Shown here: one piece after another, positions 44,488-53,634 of the stretch
How positions within the stretch are numbered: position 1 is the first letter of the stretch
Layout of the letters: each line of letters starts with the position of its first letter
NCBI GenBank assembly: GCA_027483885.1
Contig: JAIXTO010000071.1
Location: forward strand, 1 to 64,000
Source of the DNA: Rhizobiaceae bacterium
GTDB lineage: Bacteria > Pseudomonadota > Alphaproteobacteria > Rhizobiales > Rhizobiaceae
DNA length: 64,000 bases
Reading direction: 5' to 3'
The notes under the pieces: generated by a model
Seen by the model: only the letters and a program-made list of their open reading frames with translations
Database searches by the model: none
What the model was told of the DNA's origin: nothing
Translations under genes and position numbers: made by a program

Positions 44488-45222
44488 CTAGCTTTGCACC
44501 AGCGCCAGCACTTTCACCTTGTCGAACAGCTGCGGCTCTTCATGCAAAATGTATTCAAGATTGTTGCGGGCAGTGCGGGCATGTTCGCGCGCGATAGCTT
44601 CGGCGCGGCTGCCCTCGCGTTGCTCCACGGCGCGGATCAGCGCCCGGTGCTGATCCTGCGCGGTGCGCAGCGAACGGCGGAAGGTTGCGATATTGGAACG
44701 ATCCGGCAGAAAGGCAGAGGGCGAGGCAAAGGGTAGCGCACTTGCCCGCTCCACCTCGCGGCGAATGACGTCGCTACCGGCGAGACCGGCCATCTGCCGG
44801 TGAAAGATGGCGTTAAGATCCGCGTATACGTCGAAATTCACGTCATCGGGCATGTCGCCGAAACAGCCGTCCAGTTGCGCCAGCGTCTGCTTGATGTCGG
44901 CAAGCAAGGCCGGTTCCACGCCGCGTTCGGCAGCAAGCCGCGCTGCCATGCCCTCCATCACGCCGCGCACCTCGATCGAATCGACCACGTCGGCCAGCCC
45001 GAAACGGCGCACGATAAAGCCGCCGCTCGGCAGCCGGTCCAGCAGACCTTCCTCGGCCAGTCGCGACAGAGCCTCGCGCACCGGCGTGCGGGAAATTTCC
45101 AGAAGCTCGGCAAGCGGCACCTCGAACAGGCGCGTTCCACCAGCGATCTCGCCGCTGAGGATCCGCTCGCGAAGTTCGATCACCGCGCGCCTGCCATGTG
45201 TTGCCGCTTCCACCTGCTTCAT
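44488..45222 (-). CDS. GntR-family regulator, FadR (FCD) subfamily
   Basis: 244 residues. N-terminal winged helix (LFEVPLAELLEISRTPVREA, then LSRLAEEGLLDRLPSGGFIV) and an all-helical FCD effector domain with metal-binding His/Asp residues (DLNAIFHRQMA, DQHRALIRAVEQRE). ATG at 45222; a TTG one codon earlier is ignored. The gene lies between the ligM-type gene and purU, all on the minus strand, and a TGTATACA palindrome is 120 bp upstream. It probably represses the one-carbon/aromatic genes until a methoxylated aromatic or downstream acid binds. Confidence 0.9.
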   Translation of the reverse strand: MKQVEAATHGRRAVIELRERILSGEIAGGTRLFEVPLAELLEISRTPVREALSRLAEEGLLDRLPSGGFIVRRFGLADVVDSIEVRGVMEGMAARLAAERGVEPALLADIKQTLAQLDGCFGDMPDDVNFDVYADLNAIFHRQMAGLAGSDVIRREVERASALPFASPSAFLPDRSNIATFRRSLRTAQDQHRALIRAVEQREGSRAEAIAREHARTARNNLEYILHEEPQLFDKVKVLALVQS

Positions 45223-45341
45223 CAACGATCAGCCCCTGCCCCATTCACAGGCCACGCCTGCGTTCCTGTATCCATATCACGCGCAAAAAAGGAATGACAA
45301 TCAACGGCTGATGCCGTGGGCCCCTGCTGCACATCATTACT

Positions 45342-45349
45342 TGTATACA
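45342..45349. promoter_or_regulatory. TGTATACA palindrome upstream of the GntR gene
   Basis: Exact copy of the palindrome before the ligM-type gene, lying 20 bp beyond the purU stop and 120 bp before the GntR ATG. A near copy (TGTATCCA, 45267-45274) is closer to the start. Autoregulation is inferred. Confidence 0.65.
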
Positions 45350-45368
45350 GGGATGCAGGCGCTACAGC

Positions 45369-46217
45369 CTATTTCGCAAACACCACCGTCTTGTGCTTGT
45401 TGATCAGCACGCGATCCTCCAGATGGAAGGAGACGGCGCGGGCCAGCACGCGCCGCTCGATATCGCGGCCCTTTCGCACCAGGTCGTCAGGCGTATCGGC
45501 ATGGCTGACGGGCTCCACATCCTGGCAGATGATCGGCCCCTCATCGAGATCACCGGTGACATAATGGGCGGTGGCGCCGATCATCTTGACGCCGCGCGTG
45601 TGTGCCTGATGATACGGTTTTGCGCCCTTGAAGCCCGGCAGGAAACTGTGGTGGATATTGATGCAGCGGCCGGACAGAAAGCCGGAAAACTCGTCCGAGA
45701 GGATCTGCATGTAGCGCGCGAGAACCACCAGTTCGGCACCGGTCTCTTCCACCAGATGGCGGATGGCAGCCTCCTGCTGCGCCTTGTTTTCCTTCGTCAC
45801 CGGCAGGTGGTGATAAGGAATGGTGCCGAGCAGGGTGAGGTTCAGCGCCTCGCGCGGATGGTTGCCGACGATGGCGACCGGATCGAGCGCCAGTTCGCCG
45901 ATCCGCGTGCGATACAGAAGATCCCCCAGGCAATGGTCGAATTTCGAGACCATCAGCAGCACCTTGCGCTTCTCACCGGCCGGCCGCAGCGTGATATCGA
46001 GCCCGAAACCGGCAATTTCAGCCTGAAGGGCCGTGCGCACCGCATCAGGGGAGGCCTCCATGCGAAAGGCCACGCGCATGAAGAACATGCCGGTTTCGGG
46101 ATCATCGAACTGGTGCGCCTCGGTGATATCACCACCATGCGCGGCAAGTTTTGCCGCAACGGCTGCCACGATGCCACTGCGATTGTCACACCGCAGCGTC
46201 AGGATGTAATCGCTCAT
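45369..46217 (-). CDS. purU: Formyltetrahydrofolate deformylase
   Basis: Hydrolyses 10-formyl-THF to formate and THF. 282 residues from the ATG at 46217 behind GGAGGAAA. N-terminal ACT domain ([20 protein letters not shown]) that senses methionine/glycine in E. coli, then the formyl transferase fold with [16 protein letters not shown] and the catalytic Asp in [12 protein letters not shown]. It lies 90 bp after the dioxygenase gene, probably one transcript. In this context it can free THF and release formate when one-carbon units from demethylation accumulate. A second housekeeping purU elsewhere is likely. Confidence 0.94.
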   Translation of the reverse strand: MSDYILTLRCDNRSGIVAAVAAKLAAHGGDITEAHQFDDPETGMFFMRVAFRMEASPDAVRTALQAEIAGFGLDITLRPAGEKRKVLLMVSKFDHCLGDLLYRTRIGELALDPVAIVGNHPREALNLTLLGTIPYHHLPVTKENKAQQEAAIRHLVEETGAELVVLARYMQILSDEFSGFLSGRCINIHHSFLPGFKGAKPYHQAHTRGVKMIGATAHYVTGDLDEGPIICQDVEPVSHADTPDDLVRKGRDIERRVLARAVSFHLEDRVLINKHKTVVFAK

Positions 46218-46307
46218 CAATTTTCCTCCGGAACGGCGGATGCCACCGCTCATCATGCAAAATTCATCCCGTCAAACAGCCTGCGCCCGGCGCTGTGCGC
46301 CATGGCA

Positions 46308-47279
46308 TCACGCCTTTGCTGCTGGCTGAGGGCTAACCGGCGGGGTGCCGTGGGTGTGAAAGGTCTCGATGGTCTTGAGGCCCCAGGCCTGGCCCTTCTT
46401 GCGCTCGGTCTCCGTCCAGGTGACGGTCGGCCAGTCCGGCCGCAGGATGAGGCGCGCCCCGGCATTGGCAAGCTCCACCCGGTTGCCGGCGGGCTCCCAG
46501 ACATAAAGAAAGAACGTGCCCTGGATGGCGTGTTTGTGTGGGCCCGTTTCGATATGCACGCCGTTTTCGAGAAAGATGTCGGCGGCGCGCAAGATATCCT
46601 CGCGCTGATCCACCGCATAGGTGACGTGGTGAAAACGGCCGGTGGCGCCGGTGTGATCCTCCGAATAGGCGATGTCATAGGTCTTGTTGTTGACCGTGAA
46701 CCAGCAGCCGCCAAGCCGGCCATTGTCGAGCAGGATCTGTTCCGTCACCCGGCTGCCGAGCGCTTCCACCATGAAATCGCGGATCTTGCTGACATCCTTT
46801 GCCAGAAGGTTCAGGTGATCGAGCCGGCGCGGCGAAGCACCACGCCCATGATAACGCTGGGCGATGTTTTTCAGCGCCGGCTTTTCGGTGGGCGGAGCCT
46901 CATAGACGCGCGTCTCCCAGTAAAGTTCAAAGATGTGATCATCGGGATCGCGGAAACGGTAGGCGCGGCCATGGCCCTCATCACCGTCCACCCATCCGAT
47001 GCCGCAGCCCATGGCCTCGATGACCGCGACCCGCCGATCGAGTGCTGCCTGCGAACTGGTGCGGTAGGCGACATGGCCGATGCCCGTCGTGTGGTGGCGG
47101 GTGAGCTTCAGCGTGTGAAACTCGTAATCGTCGAACGCCCTGAGATAGGCGGTGTCCTCATCGGAAAATGTCGCCGTCAGACCATAAACCCGCGTGAAAA
47201 AGGCGAGGCTTTCCTCGAAACGGTCGGTATAAAGCTCGACATGACCGAGATGCGCGACATCAAAACAGGGTTCGCTCAT
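46308..47279 (-). CDS. Extradiol dioxygenase, catechol 2,3-dioxygenase type (VOC fold)
   Basis: 323 residues of the two-domain type I extradiol class, which cleaves catechols next to the hydroxyls. The Fe(II) triad is intact: His154 (RRLDHLNLL), His217/218 (GRFHHVTYA) and Glu269 (PAGNRVELA), with His250 and Tyr259 at the spacing of XylE His246 and Tyr255. The N-terminal VOC domain is non-catalytic as usual. GGGGGAGGG precedes the ATG. Being followed by purU and near a LigM-type demethylase, it likely opens the ring of the demethylated catechol. Ring-product hydrolase or dehydrogenase genes are not in this window. Confidence 0.9.
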   Translation of the reverse strand: MSEPCFDVAHLGHVELYTDRFEESLAFFTRVYGLTATFSDEDTAYLRAFDDYEFHTLKLTRHHTTGIGHVAYRTSSQAALDRRVAVIEAMGCGIGWVDGDEGHGRAYRFRDPDDHIFELYWETRVYEAPPTEKPALKNIAQRYHGRGASPRRLDHLNLLAKDVSKIRDFMVEALGSRVTEQILLDNGRLGGCWFTVNNKTYDIAYSEDHTGATGRFHHVTYAVDQREDILRAADIFLENGVHIETGPHKHAIQGTFFLYVWEPAGNRVELANAGARLILRPDWPTVTWTETERKKGQAWGLKTIETFHTHGTPPVSPQPAAKA

Positions 47280-47600
47280 GACCGGCGCCCTCCCCCGACC
47301 TGTCGCGACACCGCGCGCAAAAACAGCGCCTGTCCGAAAACTGCATTCATAACCGTCCCTCCCAAGACACTATGCATGCACCGCACCCTCACGTTAAAAA
47401 ACGCGGGCGCGATTGCAAGGAAGGTGCCGCGGCACCCTGCCCTTCAACGTCAAGACTGCCAGAAGCCGGCAAGGACCGCAAGTTATGAATACATGGATTT
47501 CCATGCAGCCGCGGAAATCGTCTTTCCTGACGTTCAAAAACGCCGAAACGCCGGTTTTTATCGGCCTAAACTGAATCTTGATTTACGACCCCGTAATTTC
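47280..47600. promoter_or_regulatory. Divergent control region between dioxygenase-purU and metF-like genes
   Basis: No gene is seen. A near-palindrome ATGAATACAT at 47485-47494 differs by one base from ATGTATACAT found at 47601-47610, so it may be a second, weaker GntR site serving the dioxygenase side. The rest shows no recognised motif. Confidence 0.5.
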
Positions 47601-47610
47601 ATGTATACAT
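47601..47610. promoter_or_regulatory. ATGTATACAT palindrome upstream of the metF-like gene
   Basis: Perfect 10-bp palindrome containing the TGTATACA core, 28 bp before the chosen ATG, thus overlapping the likely promoter of the metF-like gene. Third exact copy of the core in this 3.4-kb locus. Confidence 0.7.
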
Positions 47611-47638
47611 TTATCTCCGGGAGTTATGGAGGATGAGG

Positions 47639-48538
47639 ATGGATATGCGCATCAACCAGCAGGACCGGGCCACGGAGGAAAGTGCTGCCCGTTCACCGCG
47701 CCTCCTCGACCAATGGTCAATCGAGGTCATGCCGCGCACGGCGGCAAAAATCGCCGATTTCAGGACGCTTCTGCCAGAGCGTACCCGCGTCTACATCGCC
47801 CATATCGAGGGCACGCCGGTGGATGACATGGTGGCGACCGCAAGACGGCTTCACCGCGAGGGTTTTCCCGTGATGCCGCATATCCCGGCACGCTCCATCG
47901 AAAGCCGGGCCGCCCTTGAGGATCTGCTCAACCGCTATCGCAGCGAGGCAGATGTGCGCCAGGCGCTGCTTCTGGCCGGCGGAAATTCAAGCCCGCGCGG
48001 CAGTTTTGAAAGCTCGCTCGACCTGATCGAGACCGGCCTGTTCGACGCCATGGGCTTTACCGACCTGCACGTGGCCGGCCACCCGGAGGGCAACCGCGAC
48101 ATCGACCGCGACGGCTCCACCACTGTCATCGACCGGGCGCTCGCAACCAAGCAGGAGTACGCCAACCGCACCGATGCCCGCATGGCGATTACCACCCAGT
48201 TTGCCTTTGATGCCGCAGGCGTGACGGCCTGGGCGGAACGCATTGCAGCGCTCGGCGTGACGCTGCCGATCCATGTCGGGATTGCAGGGCCGGCAAAAAT
48301 CCAGACCCTGATCAAATACGCCATCTCCTGCGGCGTCGGCCCCTCGCTGAAAATCCTGCAGAAGCGCGCCATGGACGTGACCCGCCTGCTCGTTCCCTAT
48401 GAACCGACCGAACTGGTGGCAGCACTGGAACGATACAAGCGCGACAATCCTGGAAGCCTCATCGAGCGCATCCATGTCTTCCCGCTCGGCGGCATTGAGC
48501 CCGCCGCAAACTGGTGTAAGCGCGAAAGCCGCACCTGA
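47639..48538 (+). CDS. Methylenetetrahydrofolate reductase-like protein
   Basis: 299 residues of the MTHFR (beta/alpha)8 flavoprotein fold. Glu29 in WSIEVMPRT occupies the place of the proton-donor Glu28 of E. coli MetF (SFEFFPP). Other landmarks: PHIPARSIESRAALED, LLAGGNSSPRGSFESS, HPEGNRD and ITTQFAFDA (Gln of the folate site). It diverges from MetF in sequence and is probably a dedicated paralogue that oxidises 5-methyl-THF made by the LigM-type enzyme. Start chosen at 47639, six bases after GGAGG; the ATG at 47633 abuts that site. Ends at 48538 with a long gap to the next gene. Confidence 0.87.
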   Translation: MDMRINQQDRATEESAARSPRLLDQWSIEVMPRTAAKIADFRTLLPERTRVYIAHIEGTPVDDMVATARRLHREGFPVMPHIPARSIESRAALEDLLNRYRSEADVRQALLLAGGNSSPRGSFESSLDLIETGLFDAMGFTDLHVAGHPEGNRDIDRDGSTTVIDRALATKQEYANRTDARMAITTQFAFDAAGVTAWAERIAALGVTLPIHVGIAGPAKIQTLIKYAISCGVGPSLKILQKRAMDVTRLLVPYEPTELVAALERYKRDNPGSLIERIHVFPLGGIEPAANWCKRESRT

Positions 48539-48593
48539 TACGACCCGGCACCCCCTTGGATCACGGCGCACCGCGGAAAGCAGAGCAAGAAAA

Positions 48594-48620
48594 ACGGCAG
48601 GCAAATGATCTGCCTGCCGT
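48594..48620 (-). terminator. Rho-independent terminator of the DUF992 gene
   Basis: ACGGCAGGCA and TGCCTGCCGT pair perfectly over 10 bp; on the minus strand the stem is followed by TTTTTCTT, 34 bp after the DUF992 stop. It also lies downstream of the metF-like gene on the plus strand. Confidence 0.8.
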
Positions 48621-48653
48621 CGTCATTATAGAGATGTATAGTTCAGGCGCCGA

Positions 48654-49184
48654 TCAGGACGCAGGCGTCAGGGTAACCGAGGTACCGGTTGCCGCGATAT
48701 TGAGGCCGAGCTGTCCGGTCACGCTGACCGTCTGAAGATGGATCGAGCCCGAGGTGCCACCAACGAGAATGTTGGCACCAACGCCTGCCACTACGGTCGC
48801 CTCCGCCGTAATGCCCTGGTAGAGGCCGGCAAGCGAGCCCGGATGATAACCGGCAGTCGGCGCAAAGACAGCCCAGATCAGGCGGCTCTTGGTGGTGAAG
48901 CCGAGATCGACACCCATCTTGCGGATCGTGCCAGTATACTGCTCGACAGGTTCACCGCCCATTGTCGAGGTAAAGGCGCAGGTCGCAGCCTTGGCAGACC
49001 CGATGACGTAACCGACGCCGCCTTCGATGGCGCAATCGAGATAACCGATCCGCACACCGCCGCGCTCACCTTCGGAATATTCCGGCACACGGTCCTGATG
49101 TCGGACGGCATCCGCCGCCAGCGCAGCACCTGCACCCTGCAATACGGTAACGGCAGCCAAAGCCGCAGCAACACTCTTATTCAT
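48654..49184 (-). CDS. DUF992 secreted protein
   Basis: 176 residues. ATG at 49184 follows GGAG and starts a signal peptide ending LAADA. The mature part is the DUF992 beta-structure: VRIGYLDCAIEGGVGYVIGSAKAATC with two cysteines, later GFTTKSRLIWAVFAP and GTSGSIHLQTVSVTGQLGLN. The family is periplasmic or surface in Rhizobiales, function unknown. Monocistronic with its own terminator; the frame is open further upstream but without a start of good quality. Confidence 0.85.
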   Translation of the reverse strand: MNKSVAAALAAVTVLQGAGAALAADAVRHQDRVPEYSEGERGGVRIGYLDCAIEGGVGYVIGSAKAATCAFTSTMGGEPVEQYTGTIRKMGVDLGFTTKSRLIWAVFAPTAGYHPGSLAGLYQGITAEATVVAGVGANILVGGTSGSIHLQTVSVTGQLGLNIAATGTSVTLTPAS

Positions 49185-49691
49185 CCCTGTACTCCAATCA
49201 TCTTGTTCTTGGCCTCCGGGCAGCCTTGCCACCCGACGACACATGACGCTTAAACGCATGTGTTCCACGATTGATCCCACCGCATGGCAAAAAGAGGGCC
49301 GCAAGGACCTCATGAGTGTTACATCTGCCCGTCGCACGACCTCAAGGACGCTATCACGGCATCAGCCACCACCCCCACAAGGGCTACCAAGCGGACAGAC
49401 AGTGCTCATCACGCCCGCGCGAATGCTGGCGCCGGCCACCGCACCGCCAGCTCACATACGTCATGATTTTTCGAGGCGACCAATACACATTTCAGCATTT
49501 CTTCAACTGCGCCTCTTCTGCAAATGCCCTGTACCGGATTCGCCACACATTTCGATTTGCTTTGAAATATGTTTTACGATCCATTAAATTAATAGGTGAC
49601 ACTGATTATGATCCGGAATATGAAGTATTGAATTCAGCTGTTTATTTGCTTTTCAATATTGAGTGGGGTGGTTTCCGTGGCGGCGACTGAT
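49185..49691. other. Intergenic region upstream of the exopolysaccharide locus
   Basis: About 500 bp without a supported gene. The last 200 bp are AT-rich relative to surroundings, which fits the promoter of the sugar transferase gene; a frame covering most of it shows no codon bias or motif. No operator is recognised. Confidence 0.45.
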
Positions 49692-50408
49692 ATGCACAAG
49701 GAAGAAACTCTTGTGGCTTTTGATCATGTGGCTTCGCTGTGGTCTTATCCAGGCGATGTGTCTGCGCAAGGCAGATTTGAAAACAGGTCTCCGGCCAGCA
49801 AGGCTCTCCATCTGTCCTTGAAGAGATGCCTTGATATTGCAGCCTCTCTCGCCGCGCTCATCGTGCTGGCACCATTGCTGCTGCTGGTAGCGCTGATCAT
49901 CCGCCTGGAAAGCAAGGGCCCGGTCCTCTTCAAGCAGGCGCGTTGGGGTCAGGGTTGCAAGCCGATCCGGGTTTACAAGTTCCGCTCGATGTATACGGAC
50001 CGCTGCGATCCGAGCGGCGTGAACCAGACGGTGAAGGACGATCCGCGCATCACCCGTATGGGCCGCATCATTCGCCGCACCAATATCGATGAGCTTCCGC
50101 AATTGCTGAACGTGCTGAGGGGCGAAATGTCGCTGGTCGGCCCCCGTTGCCATGCCATCGGCATGCTGGCGGCAGGCGTGCCTTACGAGGACCTGGTGCG
50201 GCAATACCATCGCCGCCATCTTCTGAAGCCCGGCATTACCGGTCTTGCACAGATGCGGGGCCTGCGCGGACCAACCGATCGCCCCTCCAAGGCACGTGCC
50301 CGGATTGCCTGCGACCTCTATTATGTCGAAAACTTTTCCATATGGCTCGACCTGAAAATCATTATCGGCACCATCCGCTCAGAATTGACCGGCGGCCAAG
50401 GTTTCTGA
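49692..50408 (+). CDS. Undecaprenyl-phosphate sugar transferase (ExoY/PssA-like)
   Basis: Initiating hexose-1-phosphate transferase for polysaccharide repeat units. 238 residues with one membrane hairpin (CLDIAASLAALIVLAPLLLL) and the catalytic bacterial-sugar-transferase domain: VLFKQARWGQG, VYKFRSMYTD and RITRMGRIIRRTNIDELPQL, then EMSLVGPRC. Start is uncertain: ATG 49692 (MHKEETLVAFDH) is used, but the frame is open from a TTG at 49659 with GTGs in between. First gene of the locus; likely transfers glucose or galactose phosphate. Confidence 0.9.
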   Translation: MHKEETLVAFDHVASLWSYPGDVSAQGRFENRSPASKALHLSLKRCLDIAASLAALIVLAPLLLLVALIIRLESKGPVLFKQARWGQGCKPIRVYKFRSMYTDRCDPSGVNQTVKDDPRITRMGRIIRRTNIDELPQLLNVLRGEMSLVGPRCHAIGMLAAGVPYEDLVRQYHRRHLLKPGITGLAQMRGLRGPTDRPSKARARIACDLYYVENFSIWLDLKIIIGTIRSELTGGQGF

Positions 50409-50668
50409 CGAGACCTGGCGCCAGAGCGCCCTTGCTTTGCGGCGCAACATCTTTCATCACACACTGACAGAATTGTTCACAAGTGCTGTGATACTTGCCC
50501 CTTGGGTTGCAGTTCTTGACGGCGCAGCGGGGCTGTCCGACACCGGATTATGTTTACGGTGTCGCCGTTCAGGGCTTGCGGCGGCTGCGGCAATAAGCCA
50601 ACTTCGCCGCAGCTCCAGATCAGGCCGTCCGGCCGGGTCAGATCGACATATCATTGCCGGAGATCGAC

Positions 50669-52102
50669 ATGAGCCAGAAAATCATTCCCGTCATCATGGC
50701 TGGCGGAAAGGGAACGCGGTTGTGGCCCCTGTCACGCTCAAGTGCGCCCAAACAATTCATCAAGGTGACCGGCGACAAGACGCTTTTCCAGTTGACGCTG
50801 GAGCGGGTGGCAGACCGCGACATCTATGAAGCGCCTGTTGTCATCACCAACCAGGACTTTCGTTTTCTGGTGGCGGAGCAGGCACGCGAAGCGGGGCTGG
50901 AACTGTCGGGCATCCTTCTGGAACCGGTGGCGCGCAACACCGCGCCGGCGATCGCTGCGGCTTGCGCCTTCCTCGGCGAGCGGTTCGGCCCGGAGGCCGT
51001 CCTGCAACTGCTCGCATCCGACCACGAAATCGACGCAGGCGCGGACTATCTGGATGCCATCCGGCTTGCACACCGGACAGCACTTTCGGGCAAGGTTGTG
51101 ACGTTCGGTATTACGCCGACGGAGCCTGCAACCGGATATGGTTATATCGAGGCAGGCGAAACCCTGGAAACGGGCGCTCGTGCCGTCAAGCGCTTCGTTG
51201 AGAAGCCGGCGTTTGAACGCGCCGAGGAAATGCTTGCCGCGGGCGGATTTTACTGGAATTCCGGTATCTTCATGTGCCGGGTTGATCTCCTGCTTGGCGA
51301 ACTCCAGCAATTTGCCCCGAAGGTTGCGGAAGCAGCCCTTGCCGCCGTCGAAAATGCCCATCGCGACCTGGATTTCATCCGCCTCGACCCCAAAAGTTTT
51401 TCGGCAAGCCCGGATATTTCGATCGATTATGCCGTGATGGAGAAGACAGCGAACGCTGCTGTCGTTCCCTCGAAGTTCGCATGGTCGGACCTTGGAAGCT
51501 GGGATGCCGTGTGGAAACTGGGCGAAAAGGATGCCGGCGGCAATGTCGTGCTGGGCAATGCAACCGTGATCAACACCGAAAATTCGTTGATCATCTCGCG
51601 CTCCAGCCATCTCGCCGTACAGGGCCTGAAGGATGTCGCAGTCATTGCCAGCGAAGATGCCGTCTATGTCGGCAGGCTGGAAGACAGCCAGGAGGTCGGC
51701 AAGCTGGTAAAGCAACTGGCAGCAGCTGCCGCGACATCCGCATTGACGGAAACGCATCCGACATCCTATCGCCCTTGGGGTGGCTATACGTCGCTGCTCA
51801 ACGGAGAACGCTTCCAGGTCAAGCGGTTGTTCGTCCTGCCGGGCAAGAAGCTGTCGCTGCAGCGCCACCACCACCGCGCCGAACACTGGGTCTGCGTCAA
51901 GGGTGTTGCTGAAGTCACTGTCGGCAACGAAGTCAAACTCCTGCGCGAGAACGAGTCCATCTACATTCCGCAAGGCGAACTGCATCGGCTGCACAATCCC
52001 GGCAAGATCCTGCTGGAAATGGTGGAAGTACAGAGTGGATCTTATCTCGGCGAGGATGATATTGTGCGCATCGAGGACGAATTCGGACGCGACAAGGCCT
52101 AA
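50669..52102 (+). CDS. manC: Mannose-1-phosphate guanylyltransferase / mannose-6-phosphate isomerase
   Basis: Bifunctional type II enzyme making GDP-mannose. 477 residues from the ATG at 50669 behind CGGAG. Nucleotidyltransferase motif PVIMAGGKGTRLWPLS, FVEKP in KRFVEKPAFERA, and the C-terminal cupin isomerase domain with QRHHHRAEHWVCV and YIPQGELHRLHN. Second gene of the locus, 260 bp after the sugar transferase. Supplies mannose (or downstream fucose/rhamnose) residues to the polysaccharide. Confidence 0.95.
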   Translation: MSQKIIPVIMAGGKGTRLWPLSRSSAPKQFIKVTGDKTLFQLTLERVADRDIYEAPVVITNQDFRFLVAEQAREAGLELSGILLEPVARNTAPAIAAACAFLGERFGPEAVLQLLASDHEIDAGADYLDAIRLAHRTALSGKVVTFGITPTEPATGYGYIEAGETLETGARAVKRFVEKPAFERAEEMLAAGGFYWNSGIFMCRVDLLLGELQQFAPKVAEAALAAVENAHRDLDFIRLDPKSFSASPDISIDYAVMEKTANAAVVPSKFAWSDLGSWDAVWKLGEKDAGGNVVLGNATVINTENSLIISRSSHLAVQGLKDVAVIASEDAVYVGRLEDSQEVGKLVKQLAAAAATSALTETHPTSYRPWGGYTSLLNGERFQVKRLFVLPGKKLSLQRHHHRAEHWVCVKGVAEVTVGNEVKLLRENESIYIPQGELHRLHNPGKILLEMVEVQSGSYLGEDDIVRIEDEFGRDKA

Positions 52103-52229
52103 GCCTCCGGCTCGGCAGTTTGACGAAGATTGTATCGGAACCACTTTCAATCGACCCTGAATTGCTGCTGCCGGCGTTGTAGGACGACCGAGACAATTCC
52201 GGGAAATCCGTCTTGATGAGGAATAGTAT

Positions 52230-53534
52230 ATGCGAATAGTCATGGTTGGTTCAGGCTATGTCGGCCTGGTATCGGGCGCGTGTTTTGCCGATTTCGGCCA
52301 CGAGGTCGTTTGCGTCGACAAGGCCGAGGAAAAGATCACCGCGCTGAACAAGGGCGTGATGCCGATCTATGAGCCGGGCCTCGATCTGCTGGTGGGCAAC
52401 AACGCCTCCTCTGGCCGCCTGTCGTTTACGACGGATCTCGGCCCGGCGGTCGAAGCGGCGGATGTGGTGTTCATCGCCGTGGGCACCCCTTCGAGACGCG
52501 GCGACGGCCATGCCGATCTGAGCTACGTCTATGCGGCGGCCGCGGAAATTGCCCAGTCCATCAAGGGCTTCACCGTCGTGGTCACCAAGTCGACCGTGCC
52601 TGTGGGCACGGGAGACGAGGTCGAGCGGATCATTCGCGAGACCAACCCAGCCGCTGATTTTGCCGTCGTCTCCAACCCGGAATTCCTGCGGGAAGGTGCC
52701 GCCATCGACGACTTCAAGCGTCCCGACCGCATCGTCATCGGCCTGTCCGACGAGCGAGCCCGTGGCGTGATGACGGAAGTCTACCGGCCGCTTTACCTCA
52801 ATCAGTCGCCGCTGGTCTTTACCGGCCGCCGCACATCCGAACTGATCAAGTATGCGGCAAACGCGTTCCTCGCCATGAAGATTACCTTCATCAACGAAGT
52901 GGCTGATCTTTGCGAAAAGGTTGGCGCGGATGTGCAGGACGTGTCGCGCGGCATCGGCCTTGATGGGCGTATCGGCGCAAAGTTCCTTCATGCGGGGCCG
53001 GGCTACGGCGGCTCCTGCTTCCCCAAGGACACTCTGGCACTGGTCAAGACGGCGCAGGACCATGACAGCCCCGTTCGTCTGATCGAAACGACAATTGCCA
53101 TCAACGACAATCGCAAGCGCGCCATGGGACGCCGCGTGATCAATGCCCTCGGCGGCGACGTCCGTGGCAAGAAGATTGCGCTGCTCGGCCTGACGTTCAA
53201 GCCGAACACGGATGACATGCGCGACAGCCCCGCCATTGCCATTGCCCAGACATTGCAGGATTCCGGCGCTATCGTTTCCGGCTATGATCCGGAGGGCATT
53301 GCAAACGCTCGCCAGTTGCTCAACATCGACTTTGCATCGGGACCTTACCAGGCAGCCGAGGGTGCGTCTGCCCTGGTGCTGGTGACGGAATGGAACGAGT
53401 TCCGTGCGCTGGATCTGGCACGACTGAAATCGACCATGGACACACCTGTTTTCGTCGACTTGCGTAATGTCTACCGCGCGCCCGAAGTGGAAGCCCACGG
53501 CTTCACCTACCACGGCGTCGGCAAGGCCGATTGA
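52230..53534 (+). CDS. ugd: UDP-glucose 6-dehydrogenase
   Basis: Oxidises UDP-glucose to UDP-glucuronate with two NAD. 434 residues: N-terminal Rossmann GSGYVGLVSGACFADFGH, NPEFLREGAAIDDF, catalytic Cys in GPGYGGSCFPKDTLALVK, and C-terminal LLGLTFKPNTDDMRDSP. Rhizobial name rkpK is also used. 127 bp after manC, same strand. Provides glucuronic acid for acidic exopolysaccharide. Confidence 0.96.
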   Translation: MRIVMVGSGYVGLVSGACFADFGHEVVCVDKAEEKITALNKGVMPIYEPGLDLLVGNNASSGRLSFTTDLGPAVEAADVVFIAVGTPSRRGDGHADLSYVYAAAAEIAQSIKGFTVVVTKSTVPVGTGDEVERIIRETNPAADFAVVSNPEFLREGAAIDDFKRPDRIVIGLSDERARGVMTEVYRPLYLNQSPLVFTGRRTSELIKYAANAFLAMKITFINEVADLCEKVGADVQDVSRGIGLDGRIGAKFLHAGPGYGGSCFPKDTLALVKTAQDHDSPVRLIETTIAINDNRKRAMGRRVINALGGDVRGKKIALLGLTFKPNTDDMRDSPAIAIAQTLQDSGAIVSGYDPEGIANARQLLNIDFASGPYQAAEGASALVLVTEWNEFRALDLARLKSTMDTPVFVDLRNVYRAPEVEAHGFTYHGVGKAD

Positions 53535-53541
53535 TTTGGTC

Positions 53542-53573
53542 GCAGCGCCGTGGTCTTTCAAACACGGCGCTGC
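53542..53573. terminator. Hairpin between convergent ugd and phosphoesterase genes
   Basis: GCAGCGCCGTG and CACGGCGCTGC form an 11-bp perfect stem with a 10-nt loop, 8 bp after the ugd stop. No U-run follows on either strand, so it is likely a bidirectional structural end. Confidence 0.6.
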
Positions 53574-53634
53574 ACCGGCCAAAACCAAGATCGCCGCCAG
53601 GGCGCAAAGGAGCGCCGGCAGCTCAAGCAATTGG

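Noticed and set aside
45393-47636. A 747-codon open frame on the plus strand across purU and the dioxygenase gene
   Set aside because: Antisense to two genes with intact catalytic residues; no ribosome site and no domain; its end runs through the metF promoter.
49316-49690. 124-codon plus-strand frame before the sugar transferase
   Set aside because: Composition (His/Cys/Arg-rich, then AT-rich) and lack of start signals suggest non-coding; it overlaps the transferase start in another frame.
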